Assembly: GCA_020698575.1 (NCBI GenBank)
Contig: CM036243.1
Location: forward strand, 31,808,903-31,872,902
Origin: Bostrychus sinensis
Lineage: Eukaryota > Chordata > Actinopteri > Gobiiformes > Eleotridae
Direction of reading: 5' to 3'
Length of the DNA stretch: 64,000 bases
Shown here: positions 34,000-45,428 of the stretch, piece after piece
Layout: each line of letters opens with the position of its first letter
How positions within the stretch are numbered: the stretch's first letter is position 1
Made by a program: the position numbers and the translations under genes
Notes under the pieces: model-generated
Databases searched by the model: none
What the model was told of the DNA's origin: nothing
Seen by the model: the letters and a program-made list of their open reading frames with translations, nothing else

Positions 34000-34960
34000 G
34001 CACTATTTAGTCCTCGATTCGTTCTGGTTTAGTCCTGATTTAGTCCTGGTGTAGCCCGAGTTTAGTCCTAGTGTAGTTTGAGAGTTTTCCTTATTAAGTC
34101 CTGGTTTGGTCCTGGTTTAGACCTGGTTTACCCCAGTTTAGTCAAAGCTGAATCTTGGTGTAGTTCTAGTGTGGTCCTTACTAAATCCTTGTTTAGTCCT
34201 GAGTTAGCCCTACAGTTTAGTCCAAGTTTAGTACTAGTGTATTTCTAGAGTTTTCCTTATTAAGACCTGGTTTAGTCCTGGTTTATTCCTGGTTTAGCCC
34301 TAAAGTTTAGTACAAGTTGACTCCTAGCGTAGTTATAGAGTTTTCCTTATTGAGTCCTGGATTAGTGCTGGTTTAAACCTGGTTTAGACCTGGTTTAGTC
34401 CAAGTTCAGTCCTAGTGTAGTTCTAGTGTTGTCCTTATTAAGTCTTGGTTTAGATCTGGTTTAGCTCTAGTTTAGTCCAAGTTGAGTCCTGGTGTAGTTC
34501 TAGTGTTGTCCTTATTAAGTCCTGGTTTTGTCCTGGTTTAGACCTGGTTTAGCTCTAGTTTAGTCCAAGTTGAGTCCTGGTGTAGTTCTAGTGTTGTCCT
34601 TATTAAGTCCTGGTTTTGTCCTGGTTTAGACCTGGTTTAGCTCTAGTTTAGTCCAAGTTGAGTACTGGTGTAGTTCTAGTGTTGTCCTTATTAAGTCCTG
34701 GTTTTGTCCTGGTTTAGACCTGGTTTAGCTCTAGTTTAGTCCAAGTTGACTCCTAGTGTAGTTCTGGTTTTGTCCTGGTTTAGACCTGGTTTAGCTCTAG
34801 TTTAGTCCAAGTTGAGTCCTGGTGTAGTTCTAGTGTTGTCCTTATTAAGTCCTGGTTTTGTCCTGGTTTAGTACCTGGTTTAGCTCTAGTTTAGTCCAAG
34901 TTGACTCCTAGTGTAGTTCTAGTTTTGTCCTGGTTTAGACTTGGATTAAACCTGCTTTTG
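34000..34960 (+). repeat. GGTTTAGTCCTG minisatellite with 88-bp higher-order repeat
   Basis: TTATTAAGTCCTGGTTTTGTC recurs at about 34513, 34601 and 34689, exactly 88 bp apart, with a later unit 154 bp on. Each unit contains GTTTAGACCTGGTTTAGCTC and AGTCCAAGTTGAGTCC. Same 12-mer family as 18885 but a different higher-order unit. Confidence 0.9.
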
Positions 34961-35569
34961 TGTAAGCTTAATCTTTAAAAATATCTCAAAGCATTCATCC
35001 CCCTAGAAAAACTGTCAGTGATTTAAAGAAATAAAAGGTGGCCTAAAAAATGAGACCCATGGCCCCCAAACCTATCCTCCTCAGGACCCCAAAAATGCGC
35101 AGGACCGGTCCATGGAAAGGCTGTAAGTTAAGGTTTTACTGTCAAGCATAATCTTTGGGAATTGTGGTACAGTGGGTCCCAAATGATGGGTCTAGACCAG
35201 GACACAATCACAGACTATAGTTAGGAACCAGTAAATTATGACAAGGGTGTCCCGAGAGAAGACATGTTTGTGGGGGGAGGAAAAAACGAGGGCGTGGGTG
35301 GTCCCTACATGCGATTCAGACATGACACTTCATCAATACCCCCCATTACACCGTGACAGATATGAAACCCCATCTGAACCCGATCTGCTTGATATTTAAT
35401 CCCACTTCTCACCTTGATGACTCCCATGCAGCACCTTCCTTTCGCCCTCTTCCTCGCGCACGCTAAAATATATACGGCACTGTACGTTTCTCCTCTGTCC
35501 CATCTGTCAAAAACACAGCTGTAATGCATATTCCCCCGAACAAAGCATCACACCTTTTCCACTTCACTG

Positions 35570-35940
35570 AAACACAGCCGTCTCCGATTCGATTACCTCC
35601 GTGTCAAGTGAAAAAGGAGACAACAAGTAAAAGGCGGCGTACATTAATATTTCAATAAAACTCATTCGCTTTTGCCAGGTATATTTCCAATAATCTTTTT
35701 CTTTTTTTCCGTTGTGTTTGAGTCTGTTGCTTCTTTTTCATTAGCTCTGTAATAAAGCCATTTGGCAGCTTGTTAGGCACATTAGCTGAGACAAAGGCAG
35801 TCGAAGAAAACACGAGTCTATACGATAAATCTTTTCTGAGAAGTTTGAGCAAATGCCAAATGTTTATGATGATGGATAGAGAGCAATGTGTCCGACGACA
35901 AGTGATTTCCATTTGTTCTAAGCTATATTATCCAACATTT
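35570..35940. promoter_or_regulatory. candidate conserved non-coding element
   Basis: Repeat-free block with TAATAAAGCCATTTGGCAGC, GGCACATTAGCTGAGAC and ATTAATATTTCAAT. The texture resembles a vertebrate enhancer. Overlapping short ORFs on both strands show no domain. Confidence 0.3.
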
Positions 35941-36065
35941 TCGTTTATCCATCCCTTCTTTCCATCAGCAGCGCTTTTCTTGGACCAAGTTTTGATTTTC
36001 TCCTTGCAGTGTTCCTCTGTGTGTATAGACATATACATATACGTGTCTATTTACAAATAATCTTT

Positions 36066-36275
36066 GTTCAGAGATTGCTTAAAATGAAGCTGCCACAGAG
36101 AAGCAATGAACTGCTATTGCGCACATACAAGGGCTTTGTCAGATCTCGACTGGAGTACTGCTCAGTGTCGGTGTGTAGTACGGGAAAAACATTGGCAAAC
36201 TGTTTCAAAAGCTTACAAAGACAGTGCATGCACATAATTCTCAAAGTTAATGCTAACATTTTATGCAGGTTGTGA
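36066..36275 (+). pseudogene. LINE reverse-transcriptase relic (C-terminal part)
   Basis: In the plus frame the residues TYKGFVRSRLEYCSVSV and SLQRQCMHII resemble the region after the catalytic core of CR1/Jockey-type non-LTR reverse transcriptases (pattern Y-LVR-LEY---W, then VQR). The open part is about 70 residues and then ends at a stop. No catalytic motif is included, so it is a dead fragment. The call rests on pattern memory. Confidence 0.5.
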
Positions 36276-36559
36276 CTGACACAAGCCACAAGAACTGACT
36301 GTATTAGATTACTGACTCTGTTATACACAATCAAACCATGGGTGAGTATCTGACAACCTAATTTAGTGACAATTTTTTGGTGAATTTTCCATGCTTTTGA
36401 TGTCGTTGATGCTTTTGTTCCAACAATTATATGAATCATGGAACTTTTAACTATGTATTTTTCCTTTTGTATAAATAAAGAGAGGGAATAAAGCCACTTT
36501 CTCTGTTAGCAGCAGTCGTTAATTTATAAAAACAATGCATCAGTCTATATATATGCTTC

Positions 36560-36720
36560 TCAAGTCACTTTACAATTAGGTGCATTATTACTTCACTCCT
36601 CAGTCACACTCAGTGGCCGCCCTGGGTCAAGCTGAGAGAGATGTGGCTGCCATTCTGCGCCTATGGCCTCTTGGACTACAACCAATCACACTAACTCACA
36701 AATCAATGGGAGCTTGATAG
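36560..36720 (+). repeat. dispersed teleost repeat (GGGGCAGACTG type), copy 2
   Basis: CTTTACAATTAGGTGCATTA, GGCTGCCATTCTGCGCCTA and ACTACAACCAATCACAC match 59140-59300. Confidence 0.6.
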
Positions 36721-36800
36721 AAAGATGACATACCGAGCACTAAAGTTTTTCACAGATGATGCCTACAACATACTGTGATGAAAAATGCTATGTTTCTCTG

Positions 36801-37430
36801 TAGTGTTGTGGCGCTTGAGACCGGTCCTGGTCTTGGTCTCGTCTCAGTCTTTTTTTTTTTTTTTTACCAGACATTAACAAGAAATGCTATCCCTCATAAT
36901 TTTAAAGCAATGTTTGTTTGTGGACTCTGTCGCATTAGAGCAGTGGTTCCCAAAGTGGAGTCTGGGGCTCCCTGGGGGTCCACAAAGGTACTGCAGGGGG
37001 GCCCCCAGAGGCTGTCTCTATAAAGTACATAAAAATAAATTGAGTTTGAAATGAAGTACTGTTATATATTTTGTGGTTTTTGTAACTTTTTTATAGAAAT
37101 CTTTGGAGAAAAAGATGACCTAGTCTTTATAATAGTCTTCTTGTTGGGGGTCCATGAGGGATTTTTGGAAATTCAAGGGGGGCAGGACACTCTTGACTTT
37201 GAAAATGACAGCATTAGATCGTTAAAATAACCATTTATGTATTTGAACCACTTTTTTTTTTTTTTTTTTTACATTTCCTCTTTATTTCATGTTAGTCCAT
37301 GGGTTTGGTGTCAGCCTGGTCCTCGGTCTTGACTCGGTCTCGGACGTTAAAAGTTTCAAACCCTGAACACCTCGGCCTCGGACTCAGACTAGTCTTGGTT
37401 TCGATTAGTACGGTCTTTACTACAACACTG
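36801..37430. mobile_element. hAT-type element carrying a nested hAT insertion
   Basis: Left end TAGTGTTGTGGCGCTTGAGAC and right end GTCTTTACTACAACACTG are inverted. Flanks TTTCTCTG (36793-36800) and TTTCTCTT (37431-37438) match at 7 of 8 positions. The interior is rich in GGTCTTGGTCTCG-type words. It is split by the 36941-37211 element and a poly-T run. Confidence 0.65.
36941..37211. mobile_element. 271-bp hAT-type non-autonomous element, nested
   Basis: Starts CAGTGGTTCCCAAAGTGGAG and ends CTTGACTTTGAAAATGACAG. Flanks CATTAGAG (36933-36940) and CATTAGAT (37212-37219) are an 8-bp duplication with one mismatch. It sits inside the 36801-37430 element. Related copies: 82, 13127, 15925, 17855. 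Confidence 0.75.
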
Positions 37431-37439
37431 TTTCTCTTT

Positions 37440-38440
37440 AAAAGCCATAAATATTACTATTTTAAACTGAAGCACATGGCTCTTTCATGTAAATTGACAA
37501 AGACACTACATGCTACCGATGTGCAAGCAACATTCACACTAACACTGCAAAACTAAACCATTACTGAGGTCACAGCTCTTTACTTGTTTTTATTTTTCAT
37601 GTTTAGCGCCTGCACAATGCGGCGCCTACTTTTAAGCTCTTCCCAAAAACAAAGAAAACTGATTACATTACAGATTTACAAACTTTTGCACCCAGTTCTG
37701 CCACACTCTGGAAAAGAATGGGCATCTCTGTTAAAATAGAAACATCCTAAACATCTGGAGAAGGTGTAATGTATCTTACTTTTCCATTAAAATAGCACAC
37801 GTGGCGGCTTAGGTGTCATGTGTGCCGAGAGTATGGTGCCACTTTCGCAGAGTGCACATTAAATGCTTTTTATAGGACACGTTTACATCCTCTTTACATC
37901 AGTGCAACGAGGGGGCAATTTGTTATTTTACCTACTTTTAATAATGCAAGAATATTTATCCAACATATATCACTGTGAAACTTCTGGAGGAGATAGCTGG
38001 CATCGACGTGAGAAAATACTGTATTGCAAGTTTTGTGTAATTTTATGTTGAATGAAGAAAGGGTTTTTACAGAGGAAATCATGGATATCTTATTTTGTGT
38101 TTCAGTAAATAAGAGAATACTGCCGGAAAAACAAAAATGTAAAGGGTTAAATGCCCATAAATTAGGCTAGGATTGAAATATCAACAAATCCCTGCCTTCA
38201 AAATCTGTTTCAGAAAAAGATTGCTGCTGAAGTGGAGATATGTGACTTAGAGTGTGAGAAAAAGTCAGAAAATAGCTTTTGAAGGTAATATTTCAGAAAG
38301 AAATGTATAGGTGTAAGTGACAAAATGAAATGAACTTAACACCTTAATGAGCAGACTGGACATTTTCTTTAATGTCATGTGAAGATGTGAAAACTATGTT
38401 AATGGAGCAAACTGGCCTACCCAAAATCCTAAAAAAAAAT
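37440..38440. other. intronic sequence, nothing recognisable
   Basis: Low-GC unique-looking sequence. No repeat family or exon recognised. Confidence 0.3.
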
Positions 38441-38444
38441 AAAA

Positions 38445-38461
38445 AAAAATAATAATAATAA

Positions 38462-38517
<56 letters not shown>

Positions 38518-38525
38518 AAATAAAC
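38445..38525. repeat. (AAT)n/(AAAT)n microsatellite
   Basis: About 15 AAAT tetranucleotides preceded by AAT. Confidence 0.95.
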
Positions 38526-38529
38526 GTAA

Positions 38530-39904
38530 AAAATATGATGATAATAAATAAATAAAAAAAAAAAAAAAAATGGAATTATATGAAATACATATATGACCTT
38601 AACATTCATTGAAAGTGAGGGGGAAAAAAGAAAACATCTTTGGTGGCTTTCTGCTTTGGAAAAAATGGTTGTAGTACTATAACATGAACTGCAGTTAAAA
38701 TTAAAACTAACAAACTTTTGCACTTTCTTTTAATAGTTTAGAAACAGATTTTTTTATTTTTTTTTTATTTTTTATTTTTTTTAGCCTATGACAGCAAACC
38801 TGCACTAATCATGCAAGCAAAATTGGTTTAGTTGAATAACAGAGGCTCCTGTTGGCTGTTGGGCTACATGGTTTGGCAATAATTAATCAATACTGGCGAA
38901 AAATCCAACTTACTCACAATACTTTTCCAGTGCAGGCTACTTCTCTTCAAACCAAAGCAGTCACACATGTATAAATTTGACAACTAAGAAACAAACAAAG
39001 CAGCCAACAAAGGGTCAAAAGCAGTGTCCTCTTTGTTTCTGTCCCATACCCAGTTGCATTATTAAAAGGTGTCCAAAATAAACCTATGCTAATTACTGAA
39101 CACTAGACAAAAAATAAAAACATATTGTCATAAACCTATCTCTGAATAAAATGAAAGTCCTGGAACAAAATGTCCAACCAACAGAAACGAATGCACATCT
39201 TGACATTGTTCAGTCCCAAACCATAAAGTTGCTATACGATTTCTGAAGTGCTTTTGTTGAAAGCCCCGGCTGTCACCTCGAGTGATATGACCATCATCTT
39301 TTGGTTTCCCCGTGAACCTGAGAAACACTGGATTTTATTATTAAGCCTTGCACGCCGTCTCCCTCTTCCACCGAGCTCTCTCCGCCTGTGTGCCCCTCTT
39401 TCGCTCCTCCGCACTCTGCACTTCTGGTAATGGATTCGGCCTAAATGGCTTCTCAGAAACACAAGTGAAGAGGGGGGAAAGAGAAAGGGGTACGAGGGAG
39501 TGCACAACTTGTCGCCCGAGTCCCTGAGCAACATCTTATCAACATTTGCGACGAGAAGATACTTTTGCATTTCTTGCGTCGGTTTTAATGTGATCCGCTC
39601 TCGGACGGTAAAGCTTATTTTCGGCGACCATTAGAGTACAGAGTATATGCAAGAGGAGCGAGCGAGGCCTGCAGTGCGCTGAGGGGAGTTGAGGGAAGCC
39701 GAGAGGAGAGCAATGCTTTATGGGTAATGATTTAATGTTGCCACTTGATGGAATGAAGTGTCTTCTCCCTGTTAACGGCGCCAAAGTTAAACCCTCTAGT
39801 CACTTAGTCTGTTATTCATTGATTTCTCTGGTCAGCGCTAGATTGCTATTGAATATGACTGGCACCATGGTTCTGTACTGCATGAGGCAATGTGTGCACG
39901 CACT

Positions 39905-39905
<1 letters not shown>
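38530..39905. other. intronic sequence; mixed-composition block 39290-39720
   Basis: The right part has scattered CpG and short frames open on both strands with no recognisable domain. It may be regulatory. The remainder is AT-rich. Confidence 0.25.

Positions 39906-39906
<1 letters not shown>

Positions 39907-39953
<47 letters not shown>
39907..39953. repeat. (GT)n microsatellite
   Basis: About 23 GT dinucleotides. Confidence 0.97.
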
Positions 39954-39956
<3 letters not shown>

Positions 39957-40264
39957 CCTCTGAACTTGAGTACATTTGAGCTGCTGCACGGTGGAAAGCA
40001 AGCACTTCTGCAAAAGCATGCAAACTCACAGGATATGCTCAAATTGCACAGCTGGGTTATGCTTTGCAGGGTGAAATAAACTGGAAAGGTGCAGACCAGT
40101 GCAGAGGGTAATTTGCATGTTTGGGCTGTTTATTTGTTTGGCCTTTTTGGTGACACCTTGTGGTGACAGTGCAGATTGCAGTTCTGTCTTTAGGTAACTT
40201 AGAGGTGAATGTCCATTTTTTTAAGGAGCTTTTGGACTTTAAAAACTGATATGGTAAAGTTTAT

Positions 40265-40395
40265 TGATCCTTCATTCATTCATTCATTCATTTTCTACCG
40301 CTTATTCCCGTTAGGGGTCGCGGGTGACTGGAGCCTATCCCAGTAACTTTGGGCCGTAGGCGGGGTACACCCTGGACAGGGGCCAGCTTGTCGCA
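40265..40395 (+). repeat. L2-like non-LTR tail inserted into another repeat
   Basis: (ATTC)n, then TTTCTACCGCTTATTCCC, GTTAGGGGTCGCGGGTGACTGG and GGCGGGGTACACCCTGGACAGG. It lies between two copies of TTTATTGATCC, suggesting insertion into the repeat that follows with a target duplication. Confidence 0.65.
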
Positions 40396-40735
40396 GGGTT
40401 TATTGAGTTTATTGATCCTCGTAAGGAAATTCATTCTCTGCATTTGACCCATCCTTTAATGCCACTGGGGCAACCTGGAGGAGCAGTGCTCTTTCACAAT
40501 GCAGCGCCCAGAGACCCTTCTCCAGTTCTTGAGTTAGGATCCTGGTCAGGAGTATCTGGAGGATTAGCCTGTTGTGAGTTTGATGGGGGAAACCGGAGCA
40601 CCAAGAGATAACCTACCCAGACACAGGGGGAACATGCAAACGTCACACAGACAGGACACACACGCTCTGGGAATCAATCCCAGGACCTTCTTGCTGTTAG
40701 GTGAGAGTGCTAACCACTAAGCCACCAAAGACTGC
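40396..40735 (+). repeat. dispersed retroelement-like repeat (CTCTGCATTTGACCCAT type), copy 2
   Basis: TTTATTGATCCTCGTAAGG, TTCTCTGCATTTGACCCATCC, GGGGGAAACCGGAGCACC and AGGACCTTCTTGCTGTTAGG. Longer than the 11131 copy at its right end. Confidence 0.7.
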
Positions 40736-40845
40736 CCTTCCCTCTGCCAAAGTGTAGCTCAGCAGACCAAAGCCTTACATGCTCAGATAAATTAGATGTG
40801 CTGCTTATTGTATTGATTTTAATGTTATGTATTGACTAGGGCTGG

Positions 40846-41160
40846 GTACCATTATGATTTTTTCAATACCAGTACCTAAACAATACCTGGTTTTTGATGC
40901 CAGTACCTGAGCGATACTTTTTCTGAAACCTATGATGAGCTAATTCATCTTCTACAATCAGAAAACACAATAATACTGAATAAAAGACACATTTTTGGAG
41001 CAAAATTCTTAGCTGTAAGTTAAAACCAGCAGTCTGTGTTATTTATCTGATTCATGCATGCAAAGGAACATTAAAGGTCCCACTAAGCACTGAAACTTAG
41101 TATTGAATAAAAAATATTTTTTGATACCAGTGGTATTGTAACTTTTCTTTTGACACCACT
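40846..41160. mobile_element. hAT-like MITE (AGGGCTGGGTACC type), right end decayed
   Basis: AGGGCTGGGTACCATTATG, TTCAATACCAGTACCTAAAC and TTTTTGATACCAGTGGTATTG follow the usual layout of this vertebrate MITE. A right terminus is not clear. Confidence 0.5.
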
Positions 41161-41615
41161 AAAATTAACTGTACTGTGCACACCACTCACTCTTTTCTCT
41201 CTTTTCTCTTTTTTTTCTTGTTTCTTTTCTTACTGCAGAGTGACTGCAACAGTCGATCACTGTCATTCCAAACTGCCCTCAGGAGGCCCCCCTTCTCTTT
41301 TGGGACCCCGAGCATTTGCCTGCCTTGCCTGTTGGCTAGCAGCACCACTTCTAATACTGTTATGTTACTTATTTTTATCGTTTAACCTACTCCTGACATG
41401 TATGAGTGCAGTATTTTGTTTGTGTCCTTCTTGAAGTCTGCATAAATGTAGAGGATTGTGCCAAGAAGGGCATCAGATGTAAAACCTATATACCAATGTC
41501 AATATGCATCACTTCAAACTACTAACCCCAGACGGGACAGATCCATATTCCAACAAAACTGGCGGTGTGTTTAGTGGAACACTACAGCTTGTTCACAAAA
41601 TTCAGCTTCCTCTGC
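41161..41615. repeat. dispersed teleost repeat fragment ending in GGGCATCAGATGTAAAAC
   Basis: GCCAAGAAGGGCATCAGATG followed by TAAAACCTAT is the diverged form of a common teleost repeat. The upstream 200 bases are unrecognised. Confidence 0.4.
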
Positions 41616-41686
41616 GCACACACACACACACACACACAATGACAAATGATGTTCACTGCTGTAGTGACAACCCCACTGTTGCACAC

Positions 41687-41742
<56 letters not shown>
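41616..41742. repeat. two (CA)n microsatellites
   Basis: CA runs at 41616-41639 and 41685-41742. Confidence 0.95.
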
Positions 41743-41744
<2 letters not shown>

Positions 41745-42450
41745 AGGTTAATTCAGGACAATTCAGACTGGAAGTTGGATGCTGGCAGCCATATTCCACC
41801 ACACGGGACAATACAACAGTAAAACTGAGCTTAAATAGTCATCGATGTTGTTTTGTAAGTGTGAAATAAAGACTTACAAACACTCACTTACTTACCGCTG
41901 TTGTTGTGCAAGACCCACACTCTCCTCTCTATGCTCTCTTCCCAATATATTATTTATTCCTGAAGCTTCTTTCTGTATTAAACATGCAACACGACCACGG
42001 CCTGAGCGAAAACATAACCAAGCGTAATACCCATGCGTCAGGACGGCAGAGAGGTGACAGCTCAAGTCTTTCGGTGTGTTCTGGAGAGCGTGCGTGTACA
42101 TATGACCTCTCTTTACTTACATATGCACCTCTGATATTGCGGCGATCTGTCTTTTCCAGGAGCCACGTCTGTTTCTTACTATCTCTGTCGGACAAGGCGA
42201 GAGTGTGTGCATGTGCAAATGCTGCTGAATAACAAACTAATGTATGCAGTTAGGTGGCAAAGGCGTGAGTAAATATGTCACATGAATATGAACGCTGTTT
42301 GGGCCGCCTGATGTATGGTTTAATAAGGCGATGTTAATATTTTAAGAAGTGCGTATTGTTTTAAATAGTAAAAAGGATGTAAGTTATTGGAGGCATATTT
42401 TTGTGTATACGGAACCTACCTACTGCTTTTGTGCTGCGACTTGTTAGTGT
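41743..42450. other. intronic sequence, no gene seen
   Basis: Mixed composition with overlapping short ORFs on both strands. No domain or splice structure recognised. Confidence 0.25.
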
Positions 42451-42972
42451 TAATAATAATAAGAGGAGGGCGAGGAAGAGAAAGAAGAATAAGAAGAAGG
42501 ACGACAAAGAGCAAGACGAAGAAGACAAGATAAAGAAAAAGACAACAAAGATGAAGAAGAAAACGAAGAAGACAAATAAGACGAAGAAGAAGACAACAAA
42601 GAAGATGAAGAAGACAAATAAGACAATTAAGAAGACAAAGAAGACAAAGAAGCAGAAGAGGAAGAAGAAAGACAAAGAAGATAAAGAAGATGCAGAAGAC
42701 AAACAAGATGAAGACAAAGACGACAAAGAAGACAAAGATGATGAAGAAGAAAAATAAGACAATTAAGAAGACAAAGAAGACAAGGAAGAATACGAAGAGG
42801 AAGAAGAAGAAGAAAGACAAAGGAGATGAAGAAGACAAAGAGGACAAATAAGACGAAGAAAAAGATGACAAAGAAAAAGACAAAGCAAAAGATGAAGACA
42901 AGAAGACGAAGAATACGAAGAAGAAGAATACGAAGAAGAAGAAGAAGAATACGAAGAAGAAGAAGAAGAAGA
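42451..42972 (+). repeat. 522-bp polypurine tract rich in GAAGAC and AAGAAG
   Basis: Nearly all plus-strand bases are A or G with regularly placed C (GAAGACAAAGAAGACAAA). Lys/Asp-rich plus ORFs and Phe/Leu/Ser-rich minus ORFs here are artefacts of composition. The tract abuts a SINE-type fragment on its right. Confidence 0.95.
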
Positions 42973-42974
42973 GT

Positions 42975-43100
42975 TTGCCCACCAACTGGAAGGTTGGCGA
43001 AGGGCATCTGGCATAAAAAAATTAAAAATAAAAAAACTGCCAAATCACTGTGCAACTGGTTCGCTGCCGCGACGCCTGACATAAAAGGGAGCAGCCACAA
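42975..43100 (+). repeat. 3' half of a tRNA-like SINE-type repeat
   Basis: GGCGAAGGGCATCTGGCATAA, GCCAAATCACTGTGCAACTGG and GCCGCGACGCCTGACATAAA. Same 3' structure as the copies at 15345 and 45060. Confidence 0.6.
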
Positions 43101-45055
43101 AATATAAAAAATAAATAAATAATATTTCTATAAATCGTAATAAGTGCAAATGCTTTGAAAATTTCGGGACCAAGCTATATGTAATTAAATTAAACTAAAC
43201 CTAAAACTGACAATTTAGAGACATAAAGATGTAAATATCCTGCAGGACTAATCAAACGTCCCTCACATAAAGAAATGTCCATTGCTGCTTGTAATTAAAA
43301 AACACATTTGTATGTCAGTATTAGCTTAAGGCGTCTGCAGTAGAGAATGCCATTCGTGCTTTACAAAAACATACAAAAACAAATGAGAATAGTCACTACA
43401 AAAACAAACTGAGGCCACTGTATGTTTGTGCAAAAGGGTTGGATACATAAACTACAAGGATATTTCATTTTTAAGATGTTGGTAACCTTTTGTGGTATGT
43501 GCATAAACGTATATGCGGATTATATTTAAAACCGAGATTAATGCAAGATGACAAGGAAGATGTAAAACTGAAAAACAGACTGTAGTCGCCATTTATTAAC
43601 TGCCATTTATTATTATTATTATTTTTTTTGTAATAGCAAATCAATTCACATTCTCATGTTGCAATATTGTTGTTACTTTTATTGGTTAGCATTAATACTT
43701 TTGTCTTTTTATTTTACACTTTTTGAGGGTTGAAGTTTGCATTGTATAAACTTTTATTATCTGATGTTTTTAGCTGTGCAGAGGAAATTAAACAATGTGT
43801 GTTATTACCTATTAAATATGATACTTTATCCTTGATTTTACTTAAAGCTGTTTGTGTCTCTGGTTATTTGAGGTTATGTAATAATTAACTTTCTTCAACA
43901 GTGCTATACCGACATACATCTCCTGTGTGAAGGCTGTAATAAGTGCAAAATAAATCTTGTAATAACAATGTCTGTGTTCAGTAATTACACCTTAAACTCG
44001 TGTCCTATAAAGCCATTTTTGTTTTCCCATAGCCCACAGTTCTGTTCTATATACTATTTTCTTATGTGTATATTGTAAATACAGTGTTTACATGTTCTCT
44101 TCTATATTTGGTTTATTAATTTCCGTCTCTAAACTGCTAGAGGAGAGGATTTTTTTATTTTAATTTTTATTTTTTTTGTATAGCAGCCGTCCCACTGTGC
44201 GCGAGTTTAATAATAACTAAGGTTAAAGTGTTAAGCAGCTTAGAAATGCCAAATGGATTAAGTCTTTTGTTGACACATAGTAAAATAATCTGGTTAGCAA
44301 AGACAAGATACACTTCACTTCCTCGATATCGCTCCTATTCACTTTTTTTTCTGTTTTTTTTTTAATTTTTTTTCTCCTGTTTCCATTACAAAGTGTCACT
44401 CTCTGTCTGTAGCTTTAGCATGGATGCATTTATCACTGGCAGGGTGCACACACATCCAGATACAGGACAGAATGTGGAGCTAATGTTTTAAGCCTATTGC
44501 ATAAGCCATATATAGGGAGGGACATCTGTTTGTTGGTCCTGGGTGAACATAAGTAATAAATCTGTCATCAGTTTTATGCAATGAGCTAGGACAGGTAAAG
44601 GTCTGTGTGTCGAGTAATGTAATAATACTTTGTAACACATCTGATGGCTACAAATATATGCAAAAAAATGTATAATAATAAATAATAACATATAAAAAAT
44701 TAAATGTAATTAAATAAAAAAATAAAATTTATTTTAATAAAATAAAATACATTTAAATAAAATAAAAAATAAATTAAATTAAATTAAATTAAATAAAAAA
44801 AGATTATTTTTTTTTTGTCACTGGTAAAAAAACAATGAAATACAGTTTAGTGGCTCACTGCTAGAACCCTAGTAAAATTAGCAAACTATTATAATCTATA
44901 TCTATATAAAAAAAAAAATGTACAAAATACATTATATACAAAGAGCAAATGTAAAAGAAGAAAAATATATTGTGCAAACTAAATTAAATGACGTATTTGT
45001 AAATAAATGAGTGATAGGCACAGATTTTGCCAATATCGTTTGCGCTAAATAAAAT
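43101..45055. other. AT-rich intronic sequence, nothing recognisable
   Basis: Long T- and A-rich stretches, including (ATTAA)n runs at 44690-44810. No gene or named repeat recognised. Confidence 0.35.
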
Positions 45056-45059
45056 CAGG

Positions 45060-45255
45060 GGAGCCACAGGAGGTTAAACAGGTCGCAGGCTCATTGGAGG
45101 GTTGGCAGTTCGATTCCTGCTCTGACACCCAGTGCATACTGACGTTAAGTGCTTGGGTCTACGCTCTCAGTAAGTGGATGGTTGCGACAGGAAGGCATTT
45201 GGTGAAAAAACAAACAAAAACAAAAAAAGTCAAATCACCATGCTGTGGCGGCGCG
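45060..45255 (+). repeat. tRNA-like SINE-type repeat, near complete
   Basis: GGTCGCAGGCTCATTGGAGG, then GTTGGCAGTTCGATTCCTGC (B-box GTTCGATTC), then GGTTGCGACAGGAAGGCATT and AAGTCAAATCACCATGCTG. An A-box is not clear. This copy defines the orientation of the family. Confidence 0.6.
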
Positions 45256-45428
45256 GTAAGAGAATAATAAAAATAAAAATATTATATATATAATTCTTAT
45301 TGTCCCTCGGTAAAATGAGGTCTAAATTTGTGCAGTTATGACTAAAAACATCCCCAATTTAGAGCCTCCAGTCATTCATAAAAGAAGGGAAAAGGCCATT
45401 AACTGAAAAATATAGAAAAAAAAAAACA

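Noticed and set aside
36009..36275. Functional gene with a reverse-transcriptase-like domain
   Set aside because: Only about 70 residues, no catalytic motif, and a stop follows. It is a LINE fragment.
42361..43107. Several ORFs of 93-189 codons on both strands
   Set aside because: Same reason: a polypurine tract with few stop codons.
45060..45255. tRNA gene
   Set aside because: A B-box-like GTTCGATTC is present but no cloverleaf or clear A-box. Multiple dispersed copies in both orientations indicate a SINE-type repeat.
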